DNA from: JAKFWF01 sp963732635
GTDB taxonomy: Bacteria; Pseudomonadota; Alphaproteobacteria; Rhizobiales; Hyphomicrobiaceae
Length of the DNA stretch: 64,000 nt
Reading direction: 5' to 3'
Assembly: GCA_963732635.1 (NCBI GenBank)
Contig: CAVTAL010000005.1
Coordinates: forward strand, 310,001 to 374,000
Position numbers and translations under genes: made by a program. Numbering within the stretch: the first letter of the stretch is position 1; every line of letters begins with the position of its first letter. Shown piece by piece: positions 17,268-27,472 of this stretch. Below the pieces are notes generated by a model that saw only the letters and a program-made list of their open reading frames with translations, had not been told where the DNA came from and searched no databases.

Positions 17268-18260
17268 TCACACCCCCTTCTTCATCCCTTCCAGCTTGCG
17301 TTCCCAGGCCATGGCTTGGGTGACGATCTGGTCGAGGTTGGCGTGTTCGGGCTGCCAGCCGAGTTCGCGCATGATCTTGTCCGGCGCCGCCACCACGGCC
17401 GCCGGATCGCCCGGCCGGCGCGGCGACAGCTTGACCTCGAAGTCGCGGTTGGATGTGCGCTTCACCGCCTCGATCACCTGCAGCACCGAATAGCCGCGGC
17501 CGTAGCCGCAGTTGAAGATGTCCGACTTACCGCCGCCGCGCAGGTGCTTCAGCGCCGACATGTGGGCACGCGCCAGATCCTTGACGTGGATGTAATCGCG
17601 CAGGCAGGTGCCGTCCGGCGTCGGATAGTCGGTGCCGAACACCTCCATGCGCGGGCGCTGGCCGAGCGCCGTCTCGCAGGCGACCTTGATCAGGTGCGTG
17701 GCACGCGGCGTCGACTGGCCGGTGCGGCCCTTCGGATCGGCGCCGGCGACGTTGAAATAGCGCAGCGCCACGAAGTTGAAATCATGCGCGATCGAAGTGT
17801 CGCGCAGCATGATCTCGGTCATCAGCTTCGACGAACCATAGGGCGACATCGGCTTCAGGACCGTTTCCTCGTCGATCGGCTTGTCGCCGGTCATGCCGTA
17901 GACGGCGGCGGTCGAGGAGAAGATGAACTGCTTCACGCCCATCGCGACCGCGACTTCCATCAGCGCGCGCGATTTGACGGTGTTGTTGGCGTAATAGCCG
18001 AGCGGATCGGCGACCAACTCCGGCACCACGATCGAGCCGGCGAAATGGATGATGGCGGTGACGCCGTGCTTGCGGATCACGGTGCGGGCGAGGTCCTGGT
18101 CGCCGCAGTCGCCGATGACGAGCGTTGCCTCGGCCGGAATCGCCCAGCGGAATCCGGTGGTCAGGTTGTCAAGCACCACGACCGTCTCGCCAGCGTCGAT
18201 CAGCTCAAGCACCATGTGGCTGCCGATGTAGCCGGCCCCGCCCGTGACCAGAATGCTCAT
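17268..18260 (-). CDS. galE: UDP-glucose 4-epimerase
   Basis: Interconverts UDP-glucose and UDP-galactose for surface polysaccharide synthesis; cytosolic extended SDR with bound NAD. 330 aa. Visible motifs: N-terminal GGAGYIGSH nucleotide loop (residues 7-15), FAGSIVVPELVADPLGYYAN, the catalytic SPYGSSKLMTE (YxxxK), LRYFNVAGADP and the substrate-binding GTCLRDYIHVKDLARAH. The start at 18260 gives the canonical N-terminus; an ATG three codons earlier is possible. It is divergent from galU, whose product makes UDP-glucose, with about 200 bp of shared promoter region between them. Confidence 0.95.
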   Translation of the reverse strand: MSILVTGGAGYIGSHMVLELIDAGETVVVLDNLTTGFRWAIPAEATLVIGDCGDQDLARTVIRKHGVTAIIHFAGSIVVPELVADPLGYYANNTVKSRALMEVAVAMGVKQFIFSSTAAVYGMTGDKPIDEETVLKPMSPYGSSKLMTEIMLRDTSIAHDFNFVALRYFNVAGADPKGRTGQSTPRATHLIKVACETALGQRPRMEVFGTDYPTPDGTCLRDYIHVKDLARAHMSALKHLRGGGKSDIFNCGYGRGYSVLQVIEAVKRTSNRDFEVKLSPRRPGDPAAVVAAPDKIMRELGWQPEHANLDQIVTQAMAWERKLEGMKKGV

Positions 18261-18463
18261 GTTTCTCATCCCCGCTCGATGCGCCTGCGCACGCCATAGC
18301 AAATACAGCTTAAACTTTCACGCCCCAGACAGCGGGTCGTCACAATCGGGCGATAGTACCCGGCCACGATCCATTAACATTGCGACGGTTGCAGTCATCC
18401 GGCGACCGTGCAATTGCACTGGAATCGCATGGGCCCGCAAGCCGCCTGCCAGGAGTTCCACAG

Positions 18464-19348
18464 ATGTCGTCGCTGAAGAAGCCGATCCGCAAGGCCGTAT
18501 TTCCCGTCGCCGGCCTCGGCACCCGCTTTCTGCCCGCCACCAAGGCGATGCCCAAGGAAATGCTGACCGTCGTCGACCGGCCGGTCATTCAGCACGTCGT
18601 CGACGAGGCCCGGGCGGCCGGAATTGAACACTTCATTTTCGTCACGGGCCGCAACAAGGGCGTGATCGAGGACCATTTCGACAGCCAGTACGAGCTGGAA
18701 CATACCCTCGAAACGCGCGGCAAGGCCAAGGAGCTCGCGCATCTGCTCGACGATCTGCCAGGCGCCGGCCAGACGAGCTTCACCCGTCAGCAAAAGCCGC
18801 TCGGCCTTGGCCATGCGGTGTGGTGCGCGCGCGAACTCGTCGGCGACGAGCCGTTCGCGCTGCTGTTGCCCGACATGCTGCATCACGGCGTCAAGGCGTG
18901 CCTGGCCGAGATGATCGAGGCCTACAACGAGTTCGGCGGCAACCACATCGCGGTATCGCCGGTGCCGGACGACCAGACGCATCAGTACGGCATCGTCGGC
19001 GTCAAGGACGTCAAGGCCAAGGTTTCGGCGCTGACCGGGATGGTCGAGAAGCCGCCGCGCGGCACCGCGCCGTCGAACCTGCACATCACCGGCCGCTATA
19101 TCCTGCAGCCGGAAATCTTCGGGCTGTTGGCGGCTCAGGAAAAAGGCACCGGCGACGAGATCCAGCTTACCGACTCGATGATCAAGCTTTGGCAGGAAAA
19201 GAAGCAGCCGTTCCATGCCGTCCGCTTCGACGGCCAAATCTATGATTGCGGCTCGAAGATCGGCTTCCTCACCGCCAACATCGCCTATGCCCTCGACCGC
19301 GCCGATCTCGCCCCGGCGCTGAAGGCGGAGTTGAAGCGGCTGCTTTGA
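18464..19348 (+). CDS. galU: UTP-glucose-1-phosphate uridylyltransferase
   Basis: Makes UDP-glucose from UTP and glucose-1-phosphate, supplying GalE and exopolysaccharide synthesis. 294 aa, the normal length. The nucleotide-binding motif PVAGLGTRFLPATKAMPKEM is near residue 12. HVVDEARAAGIEHFIFVTGR, LLPDMLHHG, MVEKPPRGTAPSNLHITGRY and YDCGSKIGFLTANIAYAL follow. The start at 18464 has an AGGAG site 9 nt upstream, which excludes the upstream in-frame ATG. Confidence 0.96.
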   Translation: MSSLKKPIRKAVFPVAGLGTRFLPATKAMPKEMLTVVDRPVIQHVVDEARAAGIEHFIFVTGRNKGVIEDHFDSQYELEHTLETRGKAKELAHLLDDLPGAGQTSFTRQQKPLGLGHAVWCARELVGDEPFALLLPDMLHHGVKACLAEMIEAYNEFGGNHIAVSPVPDDQTHQYGIVGVKDVKAKVSALTGMVEKPPRGTAPSNLHITGRYILQPEIFGLLAAQEKGTGDEIQLTDSMIKLWQEKKQPFHAVRFDGQIYDCGSKIGFLTANIAYALDRADLAPALKAELKRLL

Positions 19349-19414
19349 TCCGCTTGTGACGACGCCCGCGATGTCGTGTAGCCTCGCGTGAAAACCGCCG
19401 AGGATACGACATCA

Positions 19415-20952
19415 ATGGCCGATCGCACCGCCCGCGCGCCGCTCTACATCCGGATGCACGACGCCGACAACGTCGCGATCGTCGCCAATGATGGCGGATT
19501 GCCAGCCGGCGCGGCGTTTCCATGCGGGCTGACGCTGCTTGATCGGGTGCCGCAAGGCCACAAGGTGGCGCTCGTCGATATCGCCGAGGGTGCGGCGATC
19601 CTGCGCTACAACGTGACGATCGGCTACGCCTTGCGAGACCTGCCCGCCGGCACCTGGGTTGCAGAGGCCGCGATCCGGATGCCGGCCGCGCCCGGCCTCG
19701 ATAATCTGCCGATCGCGACCCGAGCCCGCGAGCCGATGCCGGCGCTCGAAGGTCACACTTTCCAGGGCTTCCGCAATCCGGATGGCTCGGTCGGCACGCG
19801 CAACATCCTCGCCATCACCACCACCGTGCAATGCGTGTCGGGCGTGGTCGAGTTCGCCGTCCAGCGGATCAAGCGGGAACTGATGCCGCGTTACCCAAAG
19901 TCGATGATGTGATCGGCATCGAGCACACCTACGGCTGCGGCGTCGCCATCGACGCTCCGGGCGCGGCGGTGCCGATCCGCACCTTGCGCAACATCAGCCG
20001 CAATCCGAACTTCGCCGGCTCGACGATGGTGGTGAGCCTCGGCTGCGAGAAGCTGCAGCCCGAGCGCCTGCTGCCGCCGGGTTCGACCGGCTACGACCTC
20101 ATTACCCTGCAGGACGAAGCGCACGTCGGCTTCCAGTCGATGATTGCCTCGATCATGACCACCGCCGAGAGCCACCTGGACCGGCTGAACAAGCGGCGGC
20201 GCGAGACGTGCCCGGCGTCCGATTTGGTGGTCGGCATGCAATGCGGCGGCTCGGATGCGTTTTCCGGCGTCACCGCCAATCCGGCATTGGGGTTCGCCTC
20301 CGACCTGCTGGTCAGGGCGGGCGCCACGGTGATGTTTTCCGAAACCACCGAGGTGCGCGACGGCATCGATCAGCTGACCGCCCGCGCCGCGACGCCAGAA
20401 GTCGCCGCCGCCCTGATCCGCGAGATGGACTGGTACGACAAGTACCTCGAAGCCGGCACCGCCGACCGCAGCGCCAACACCACGCCCGGCAACAAGAAGG
20501 GCGGCCTTTCGAACATCGTCGAAAAGGCGATGGGCTCGATCATAAAGTCCGGCACGGCGCCGATCGCGGGCGTCATTTCGCCCGGCGACCGGGTCGCGGT
20601 GAAAGGGCTCAACTATTGCGCGACGCCGGCCAGCGACTTCATCTGCGGCACGCTGCAACTAGCCGCCGGCATGAACGTGCACATTTTCACCACCGGCCGC
20701 GGCACGCCATACGGCCTCGCGCATGTACCGGTGATCAAGGTCGCCACCCGCTCCGACCTGGCGCGGCGCTGGCACGACCTGATGGACGTCGACGCCGGCC
20801 GCATCGCGACTGGCGACGCCACCATCGAACAGGTCGGCTGGGACGTGTTCCGCCTGATCCTCGATGTGGCGAGCGGTACCAAGAAGACCTGGGCCGAGCA
20901 GTGGAAGCTGCACAACGCGCTCGCCCTGTTCAACCCCGGCCCAGTGACCTGA
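19415..20952 (+). CDS. garD: Galactarate dehydratase (UxaA/GarD family), one frame break
   Basis: Dehydrates D-galactarate to 5-dehydro-4-deoxyglucarate (established for GarD). Read across a one-base deletion it gives about 512 aa, close to E. coli GarD. The N-terminal SAF domain begins LYIRMHDADNVAIVANDGGL. The linker FQGFRNPDGSVGTRNILAIT leads to the dehydratase domain with HTYGCGVAIDAPGAAVPIRT, VSLGCEKLQPERLL, MQCGGSDAFSGVTANPALGF and TTPGNKKGGLSNIVEKAMGS. The break is at about 19900: the phase returns if one G is added after CCAAAG (PKVDDVIGIEH). The catalytic-domain cysteines and glycine motifs are intact, so the gene is probably functional. Altronate dehydratase is the main alternative, but the N-terminal segment favours GarD. 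It is convergent with the next gene. Confidence 0.88.
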
Positions 20953-20986
20953 AGGCGGCACCAGGACCCCACGCCAGCTTCGGCGA

Positions 20987-21544
20987 TCAGGCCTTGGCCG
21001 CTGGCGGTGGCATCACCTGCACTATCGTCTTGCCGGCCTTGTCCTGCACACGGATCTTGACCGGCCGGTCCTTGAACACCGTCTGCTGCAACTGCGGCAC
21101 CAGCGTCGCGAGTGCCTTCGCCTCACCCGCCAGTGTGATCAGCCAGATGATGTCGCCGGAATTCCATTCACGCAGGCCGAGCAGCGGCGGCTTGTCGAGA
21201 TTTTCGGTCAAGCGCTTGTCGACCTCCGCCGACACCCGCGCCCACAAGGCGACCGCCGAAGGCACCAGCGGCGCCTCGGGCGTGGCCCGCGTCAACGCGA
21301 TCCGAACCTGACCGACGAGCAGCGGCGGCACGACCAGCCATTCGAGATCGGCGAGACGCAGATTTTTGTAGCCTGCGTCCCGTGCCAGCACGGTAACGGC
21401 CTGGGTGAAATCCTGCGTATAGCGCTCGAACCTCGCTGCCGCCTTTCGTCCAGGCGCGGCAGCGGCGGCGCCGGTCGTCGGTTGCGCGGTTACTTCGCCG
21501 CTCGCGGGCTTGCCGGCGCCACCGTTGTCGTTGCCTTTATCCAC
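20987..21544 (-). CDS. Toxin-activating lysine acyltransferase-like protein (HlyC/RTX family), orphan
   Basis: 185 aa: a Gly/Ala/Pro-rich N-terminus (about 40 residues), then a domain resembling HlyC, which transfers fatty acyl groups from acyl-ACP to lysines of RTX protoxins. Matching blocks are LEWLVVPPLLVGQVRIAL (compare the INVLPAIRANQYAL region), ALWARVSAEVDKRL, REWNSGDIIWLITLAGE and VFKDRPVKIRV. By my alignment the catalytic His of HlyC corresponds to Tyr here (AGYKNL), and the Asp is not certain. No RTX toxin or type I secretion gene lies in the window. The fold assignment is probable; acyltransferase activity is uncertain. Confidence 0.65.
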   Translation of the reverse strand: MDKGNDNGGAGKPASGEVTAQPTTGAAAAAPGRKAAARFERYTQDFTQAVTVLARDAGYKNLRLADLEWLVVPPLLVGQVRIALTRATPEAPLVPSAVALWARVSAEVDKRLTENLDKPPLLGLREWNSGDIIWLITLAGEAKALATLVPQLQQTVFKDRPVKIRVQDKAGKTIVQVMPPPAAKA

Positions 21545-21724
21545 GATCGTTCTCTCCCACTCGCTGAAAATCCAGCATCAGGCCCGACGGCCTTGAAAAT
21601 ATCCCATTGGAATTGCCCGCGATCAAACCCGGCGGACAAGCACTATGGCCAATGTGCACAGCTTAGTGAGGAGCGCGGTTCAAGTTCAAGTTCTTCCTGC
21701 ATGCGACAGTGAAGCAATCGTTAC

Positions 21725-22719
<995 letters not shown>

Positions 22720-22723
<4 letters not shown>

Positions 22724-23712
22724 GTCGAGGCTCCCACCGCAGTCTTGGCCGCCAGCCAGCAGGCAACTTGCGAATTGCCGGCGGTGATCGGCTCCGGTCG
22801 CTCGCTCCGGCAGCGATCGAACACGTAATCGCAGCGCGGATTGAAGGCGCAACCCTTCGGAATGGCGGTGAGGCGCGGCATGGAGCCTGGAATCTGCATC
22901 AGTCGGCTGTCGTTGCCTTCGAGTGTCGGGATCGAGCCCATCAGCCCTTTGGTATACGGGTGAACCGGCCGCTGGATGACATCCCGCACGGGGCCGATTT
23001 CGGCGATACGACCGGCGTACATCACGGCAACCCGGTCGGCGGTTTCGGCGATCACGCCCATGTCATGCGTGATCAGCATCACTGCCGCGCCGTGGTTCTT
23101 GCACAGCTTTTTCAGTAGCTGGATGATCTGCGCCTGGATCGACACATCGAGCGCGGTCGTCGGCTCATCGGCGACGATCAATTCCGGCTCGGCGGCGAGC
23201 GCCAACGCCAGCACCACGCGCTGGCGCATGCCGCCGGAGAATTGGTGCGGGTAGCTGTCGAGGCGATCGCTGGCGCCTTGGATTCCGACTTCGCCCAACA
23301 GTTCCAGCGCGCGGGCACGCGCCTCGGCTTCGGTCATTGGCAGATGCGTACGGATGGTCTCGATGATCTGGTCACCGATGCGGTAGAGCGGATTGAGGCT
23401 GGTCAGCGGATCCTGGAATACCATGCCGATGCGTTTGCCACGGATCCGGCGCATCTGATCCGGTGGCAGATTGTCGATACGCTGGCCCTTGAGCAGCACC
23501 TCGCCGCCGGCGATGCGGCCGGGTGGCTCCAAGAGACCGATCACCGCCGTGCCGGTCATCGACTTGCCGGCACCAGATTCACCGACCACGCCGAGCACTT
23601 CACCCGGCGCAATGTCGAACGAAATGTCATCGACCGCGACCAGCGTGCCCCGTCTTGTCGGGAACTCGACGCGCAGATGCCGGACGGAAAGAACGGGTGT
23701 CGGACTTGTCAT
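22720..23712 (-). CDS. Peptide-type ABC transporter ATPase 1 (DppD/OppD-like)
   Basis: 330 aa partner of the next ATPase. Walker A GESGAGKSM has Met in place of the last Ser/Thr, as in some DppD proteins. The Q-loop is FQDPLTSLNPLY, the signature FSGGMRQR, and Walker B LIVADEPTTALD. It has the C-terminal Cys-rich block CAFNPRCDYVFDRC. Its ATG shares one base with the stop of the permease gene before it. Confidence 0.92.
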
Positions 23713-24671
23713 CAGCGCAGCTTCGGGTTGAGGGCGTCGCGCAGCCAGTCACCCAGCAGATTGACGCTGAGCACCAGCGTCGCCAGCGCGAGACCGGGGA
23801 ACAGCACCATCCAATAGTCGCCGGACAGCAGGAACTCGTTGCCAGTGCCGATCATGGTGCCGAGCGACGGCTCGGTCGGCGGCAGGCCGACACCGAGGAA
23901 CGACAGCGTCGCCTCGGTGATGATGGCGAGCGCGAGGTTGATGGTCGCGATTACCAGCACCGGCGACAACACGTTCGGCAGCACGTGGCGGAACATGATC
24001 GCGGTCTGGCTCATGCCGATCAAACGCGCGGCCTGGACATAGTCCTTGTTGCGCTCGACCAACGTCACGCCCCGCACGGTTCGGGCGTATTGCACCCAAT
24101 AGGACAGGCCGATCGACACCACCAGGATCCAGAACTTGGCGCCACTGTTCTCGTGATGCTTGAAGACGACACTGGCGACGCCGTCGACCAGCAGCGCGGT
24201 CAGGATCGCGGGGAAGGTCAACTGCACGTCGGCGATCCGCATGATCAGTGAATCCACCCGACCACCGACGTAGCCTGCCAGCAAGCCGAGCGAGACACCG
24301 AGCAGCATGGCAAGCGACACCGACAGGAAGCCGATCACAATCGACGCCCGTGTGCCGTAGAGCATGGTCGACAGGATATCGCGGCCCTGATTGTCGGAGC
24401 CGAGCAGGAACTTGCGCTCGCCGCCCTTCTCCCACACCGGCGGGGTGTTGGCGTCGAGCAGGTTGAGGCCGTTGAGATCGTATGGATTCGAAGGCGCGAT
24501 CAGCGGCGCGCACAAGGCCGCAAGGATCATCAGGCAGGCGACGACACCGGCCACCACCACCACGCGGGAACGGAAGAAGCTCGCCGCGATATCGCTGTCG
24601 AGCAGCCGCGCGAGGCGGCCCATCGGGCGCTGCACCGGATCGGCCGGCTTGGCTGCGGTGTCGTCGCTCAT
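23712..24671 (-). CDS. Peptide-type ABC transporter permease 2 (DppC-like)
   Basis: 319 aa. A short cytoplasmic tail is followed by the first membrane span (VVVVAGVVACLMILAALCAP), then the usual DppC pattern FLLGSDNQGRDILSTMLYGT and LSVSLAMLLGVSLGLLAGYV. The EAA loop is DYVQAARLIGMSQTAIMFRH and the end is GDWLRDALNPKLR. The start ATG at 24671 overlaps the stop of the DppB-like gene by one base. Confidence 0.92.
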   Translation of the reverse strand: MSDDTAAKPADPVQRPMGRLARLLDSDIAASFFRSRVVVVAGVVACLMILAALCAPLIAPSNPYDLNGLNLLDANTPPVWEKGGERKFLLGSDNQGRDILSTMLYGTRASIVIGFLSVSLAMLLGVSLGLLAGYVGGRVDSLIMRIADVQLTFPAILTALLVDGVASVVFKHHENSGAKFWILVVSIGLSYWVQYARTVRGVTLVERNKDYVQAARLIGMSQTAIMFRHVLPNVLSPVLVIATINLALAIITEATLSFLGVGLPPTEPSLGTMIGTGNEFLLSGDYWMVLFPGLALATLVLSVNLLGDWLRDALNPKLR

Positions 24672-25654
24672 CAGTGTCCCGCCCCCTGGCCGGCAATCCT
24701 GATGCGGGGATCGATGGCGACGTACAGCAGATCGACGATGAAATTGATCACCACGAACATGAACGCGACCAGCAGCAGATAGGCCGCCATGACCGGGATG
24801 TCGGCGGTCTGCACCGATTTGATGAACAGCAACCCCATGCCCGGCCACTGGAACACCGTCTCGGTGATGATCGCGAAGGCGATGATGGCGCCAACCTGCA
24901 GTCCGATGATCGTCACTACCGGCACCAGCGTGTTCTTCAGCGCATGGCCGAAATAGACGGCCCGATCGGACAGGCCGCGGGCACGGGCGAACTTGATATA
25001 GTCGGTGCGCAACACTTCCATCATTTCGGAGCGCACGAGCCGGGTGATCAGCGTCATCTGGAACAGACCGAGCGTGATCGCCGGCAGGATCAGTGCCTTG
25101 AGCCCGGACCAGGTCAAAAGCCCGGTCTTCCAGAAGCCGAGCTTTACCACCTCGCCCCGACCATAGGACGGCAGCCAGCCGAGTTTCACCGCGAACAGAT
25201 AGATCAGCAGGATGCCAATCAGGAACGTCGGCAGCGAGATCCCGATCAGCGATATGGAGAGAAAAAGCTTCGATAGCGTCGAGTTGCGATGGATGCCGGT
25301 ATAGACGCCCATCGGGATGCCGAGCAGGATCGCGAACAAGGCGGCGGCGAAGGCCAATTCGAGTGTCGCCGGGAAGCGGTCCGCGATCAGCGTCGTGACC
25401 GGCTGCTTCACCTGATACGAAATGCCGAAGTCGAAGTTCAAGGCCTTCCAGACGAAGCGGCCAAACTGCAGCGGGATTGGATCATCGAGCCCCAATTCGG
25501 CGCGCAGCTTCACCCGCTCCTCGTAAGTTGCGTCCTGGCTGACGATCTGGCTCACCGGATCGCCGACGAAGCGGAACAGGATGAACGACAGCATCGCCAC
25601 GGTCAGCATGACAAACGTCGCTTCAATCAGGCGGCGGATGGCGAAGGCGAGCAT
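24671..25654 (-). CDS. Peptide-type ABC transporter permease 1 (DppB-like)
   Basis: 327 aa, six predicted spans. The N-terminus MLAFAIRRLIEATFVMLTVA is typical of DppB. Later FRFVGDPVSQIV, RAELGLDDPIPLQFGRFVWK and the EAA loop DYIKFARARGLSDRAVYFGH are clear family features. It is separated from the upstream binding-protein genes by a 199-bp gap that holds a palindromic repeat, so transcription may be attenuated there relative to the binding proteins. Confidence 0.92.
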   Translation of the reverse strand: MLAFAIRRLIEATFVMLTVAMLSFILFRFVGDPVSQIVSQDATYEERVKLRAELGLDDPIPLQFGRFVWKALNFDFGISYQVKQPVTTLIADRFPATLELAFAAALFAILLGIPMGVYTGIHRNSTLSKLFLSISLIGISLPTFLIGILLIYLFAVKLGWLPSYGRGEVVKLGFWKTGLLTWSGLKALILPAITLGLFQMTLITRLVRSEMMEVLRTDYIKFARARGLSDRAVYFGHALKNTLVPVVTIIGLQVGAIIAFAIITETVFQWPGMGLLFIKSVQTADIPVMAAYLLLVAFMFVVINFIVDLLYVAIDPRIRIAGQGAGH

Positions 25655-25706
25655 TTTTCTGAGGTTACTCGTTGCGGGGCGTCATGTTCGTCGAGGTCAC
25701 CGCTTG

Positions 25707-25805
25707 TAGGTTGGGTTAGCGCCATTTTCGGCGCGTAACCCAACATTTCACGGGTGGTGCAAAGTGTTGGGTTACGGCCGCCAAGCGGCGGCCTAACCCA
25801 ACCTA
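25707..25805. repeat. Compound palindromic repeat (TAGGTTGGGTTA family)
   Basis: Outer arms TAGGTTGGGTTA (25707-25718) and its complement (25794-25805) enclose two further hairpins, ttgggtta...taacccaa at 25711-25743 and gttgggtta...ctaacccaac around 25766-25802. A related copy lies at 45391-45500. It sits between the binding-protein and permease genes and may fold in the mRNA. Confidence 0.75.
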
Positions 25806-25853
25806 CGTTCGAGGCGCGGCGCCGGGCGCAAGGCCCGCGCGCCGAGACATGCA

Positions 25854-27437
25854 CTAGTTCTTGGTCGTCAGATAGAAGTGAATCTGGTTGTCGGCACGCT
25901 GCACCATTTTGACCGACTTGGATACGCCCCAGGCCAGCGACTGCTGATGCAATGGCGCGAGGCCCACTTCTTCATGCGCGATCATGTAGGCTTCCTTGAT
26001 CATGCCATCGCGCTTGGTCTTGTCGGTCTCCGAGACGATGAGCTTGGTCAACTCATCAATGCGCTTGTTGCAATAGCCACCGTAGTTGGCCGAACTACCG
26101 GTACCCTTGGCGTCGCGGCAGCCGACGATGTTGGCCAGCACATTCCAGCTGTCGAACGAGCCCGGCGTCCAGCCCAGCATGTTGAACGAGCTATCGAAGC
26201 CGCCGCTGGCGCCAGCGAAGTCAAAGAATTTCGCCTTCGGCTGGGCGTTGAGCGTCGCCTTGACGTTGATGCGCGCGAGCATTGCGGTCACCGCCTGGCA
26301 GATCGCGGCATCGTTGACGTAGCGATCGTTCGGGCAGTCCATCCGCAGCTCAAAGCCCTCGGCATAGCCGGCATCCGCCATCAACTTCTTGGCGGCGTCG
26401 ACGTCGTAGGGATGGCGCTTCAGGTCGGCCAGCGGGGTGAACAGCAGCGGCGAGATCAACAGCGCGGACGGCACCGACATGCCGCGCATCACCTTCGACT
26501 TGATCGCCTCGATATCGATCGCCTGATAGAACGCCTTGCGCACGCGCGGATCCTTGAAGGGGTTCTTGCCCTTCACGCTCGAATACTTGAGCTCGTCGCG
26601 GAAGCTGTCGAAGTTGAGGAAGATGGTGCGCAGCTCCGGCCCGATCATGACATCGGTCGAGGCGTTGCCCTTGATCCGGTCGATGTCCTGCACCGGCACC
26701 GGGTCCATCATGTCGATCTCGCCGGTCAGCAGCGCCGCGACCCGTGTCGCATCCGACTTGATGGTGGTGAAGATCACCTCGTCGAGGTTGTGAACGGCCT
26801 TCTCCCACCAGCCGGCGTATGGCTTGAAGACTGTCTTCACGCCCGGCTCATGGCTGACGATCGTGAACGGCCCGGTGCCGTTGGCGGTCAGCGCCCAGGC
26901 GCTCACCGCGGTCGACTTGGCGGACTGCGGATTGACCGCGCCGACCTTCTCCGACCAAGGCTTCGAGAAGATGTGGATCACGTCCCACTCGTAGTGCAGG
27001 ATCGGATTGGGCTTGCCGAGCTGCACCTCGATGGTGTGATCGTCGATCTTGACGAACTTGGCGTCGGCCTGGACCTTATTCTTGACTTGGCTGTCGGGTG
27101 CGCGGGCGCGATCCATCGACATGATCACATCGTCGGCCGTGAACGGCTCGCCGCCATGGAACTTGACGTTCTTGCGCAGATGGAAGCGCCATTTGAGCGG
27201 GTCGACGACCTCCCAGCGTTCGGCGAGGCCCGGTATGATCTTGAGATCCTTGTCGCGCCGGATCAAGCCTTCCATCACGTTGCTCAGGATACCCTGCGTG
27301 AAGGTCTCGTTGAGCGTGTAGGAATCGAGCGCGTTGAGATCGCCCTGGAAGGCGAACTTGAAGGTCTTGGCGTCGGCGCCTGTGGCCAGGGCAAGCGACA
27401 TTGCCGCCGCTGCCAGATAGCTTCGCATTCTTCGCAT
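25854..27437 (-). CDS. Peptide-type ABC transporter substrate-binding protein A
   Basis: 527 aa periplasmic SBP_bac_5-type protein delivering a ligand to the DppBCDF-like complex encoded downstream. The signal peptide MRSYLAAAAMSLALATGADA is visible. The mature part has the family pattern NVMEGLIRRDKDLKIIPGLA, WRFHLRKNVKFHGGEPFTAD and KRHPYDVDAAKKLMADAGYA. The start at 27437 is preferred because GGGAG lies 7 nt upstream. It is a close paralogue of the preceding gene, 35 nt away, pointing to a tandem duplication. The ligand is unknown; di/oligopeptides, opines or other amines are all possible for this family. Confidence 0.9.
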   Translation of the reverse strand: MRRMRSYLAAAAMSLALATGADAKTFKFAFQGDLNALDSYTLNETFTQGILSNVMEGLIRRDKDLKIIPGLAERWEVVDPLKWRFHLRKNVKFHGGEPFTADDVIMSMDRARAPDSQVKNKVQADAKFVKIDDHTIEVQLGKPNPILHYEWDVIHIFSKPWSEKVGAVNPQSAKSTAVSAWALTANGTGPFTIVSHEPGVKTVFKPYAGWWEKAVHNLDEVIFTTIKSDATRVAALLTGEIDMMDPVPVQDIDRIKGNASTDVMIGPELRTIFLNFDSFRDELKYSSVKGKNPFKDPRVRKAFYQAIDIEAIKSKVMRGMSVPSALLISPLLFTPLADLKRHPYDVDAAKKLMADAGYAEGFELRMDCPNDRYVNDAAICQAVTAMLARINVKATLNAQPKAKFFDFAGASGGFDSSFNMLGWTPGSFDSWNVLANIVGCRDAKGTGSSANYGGYCNKRIDELTKLIVSETDKTKRDGMIKEAYMIAHEEVGLAPLHQQSLAWGVSKSVKMVQRADNQIHFYLTTKN

Positions 27438-27472
27438 TCGTCTACTCCCGGTTGCCTGACTACGAACAGACG

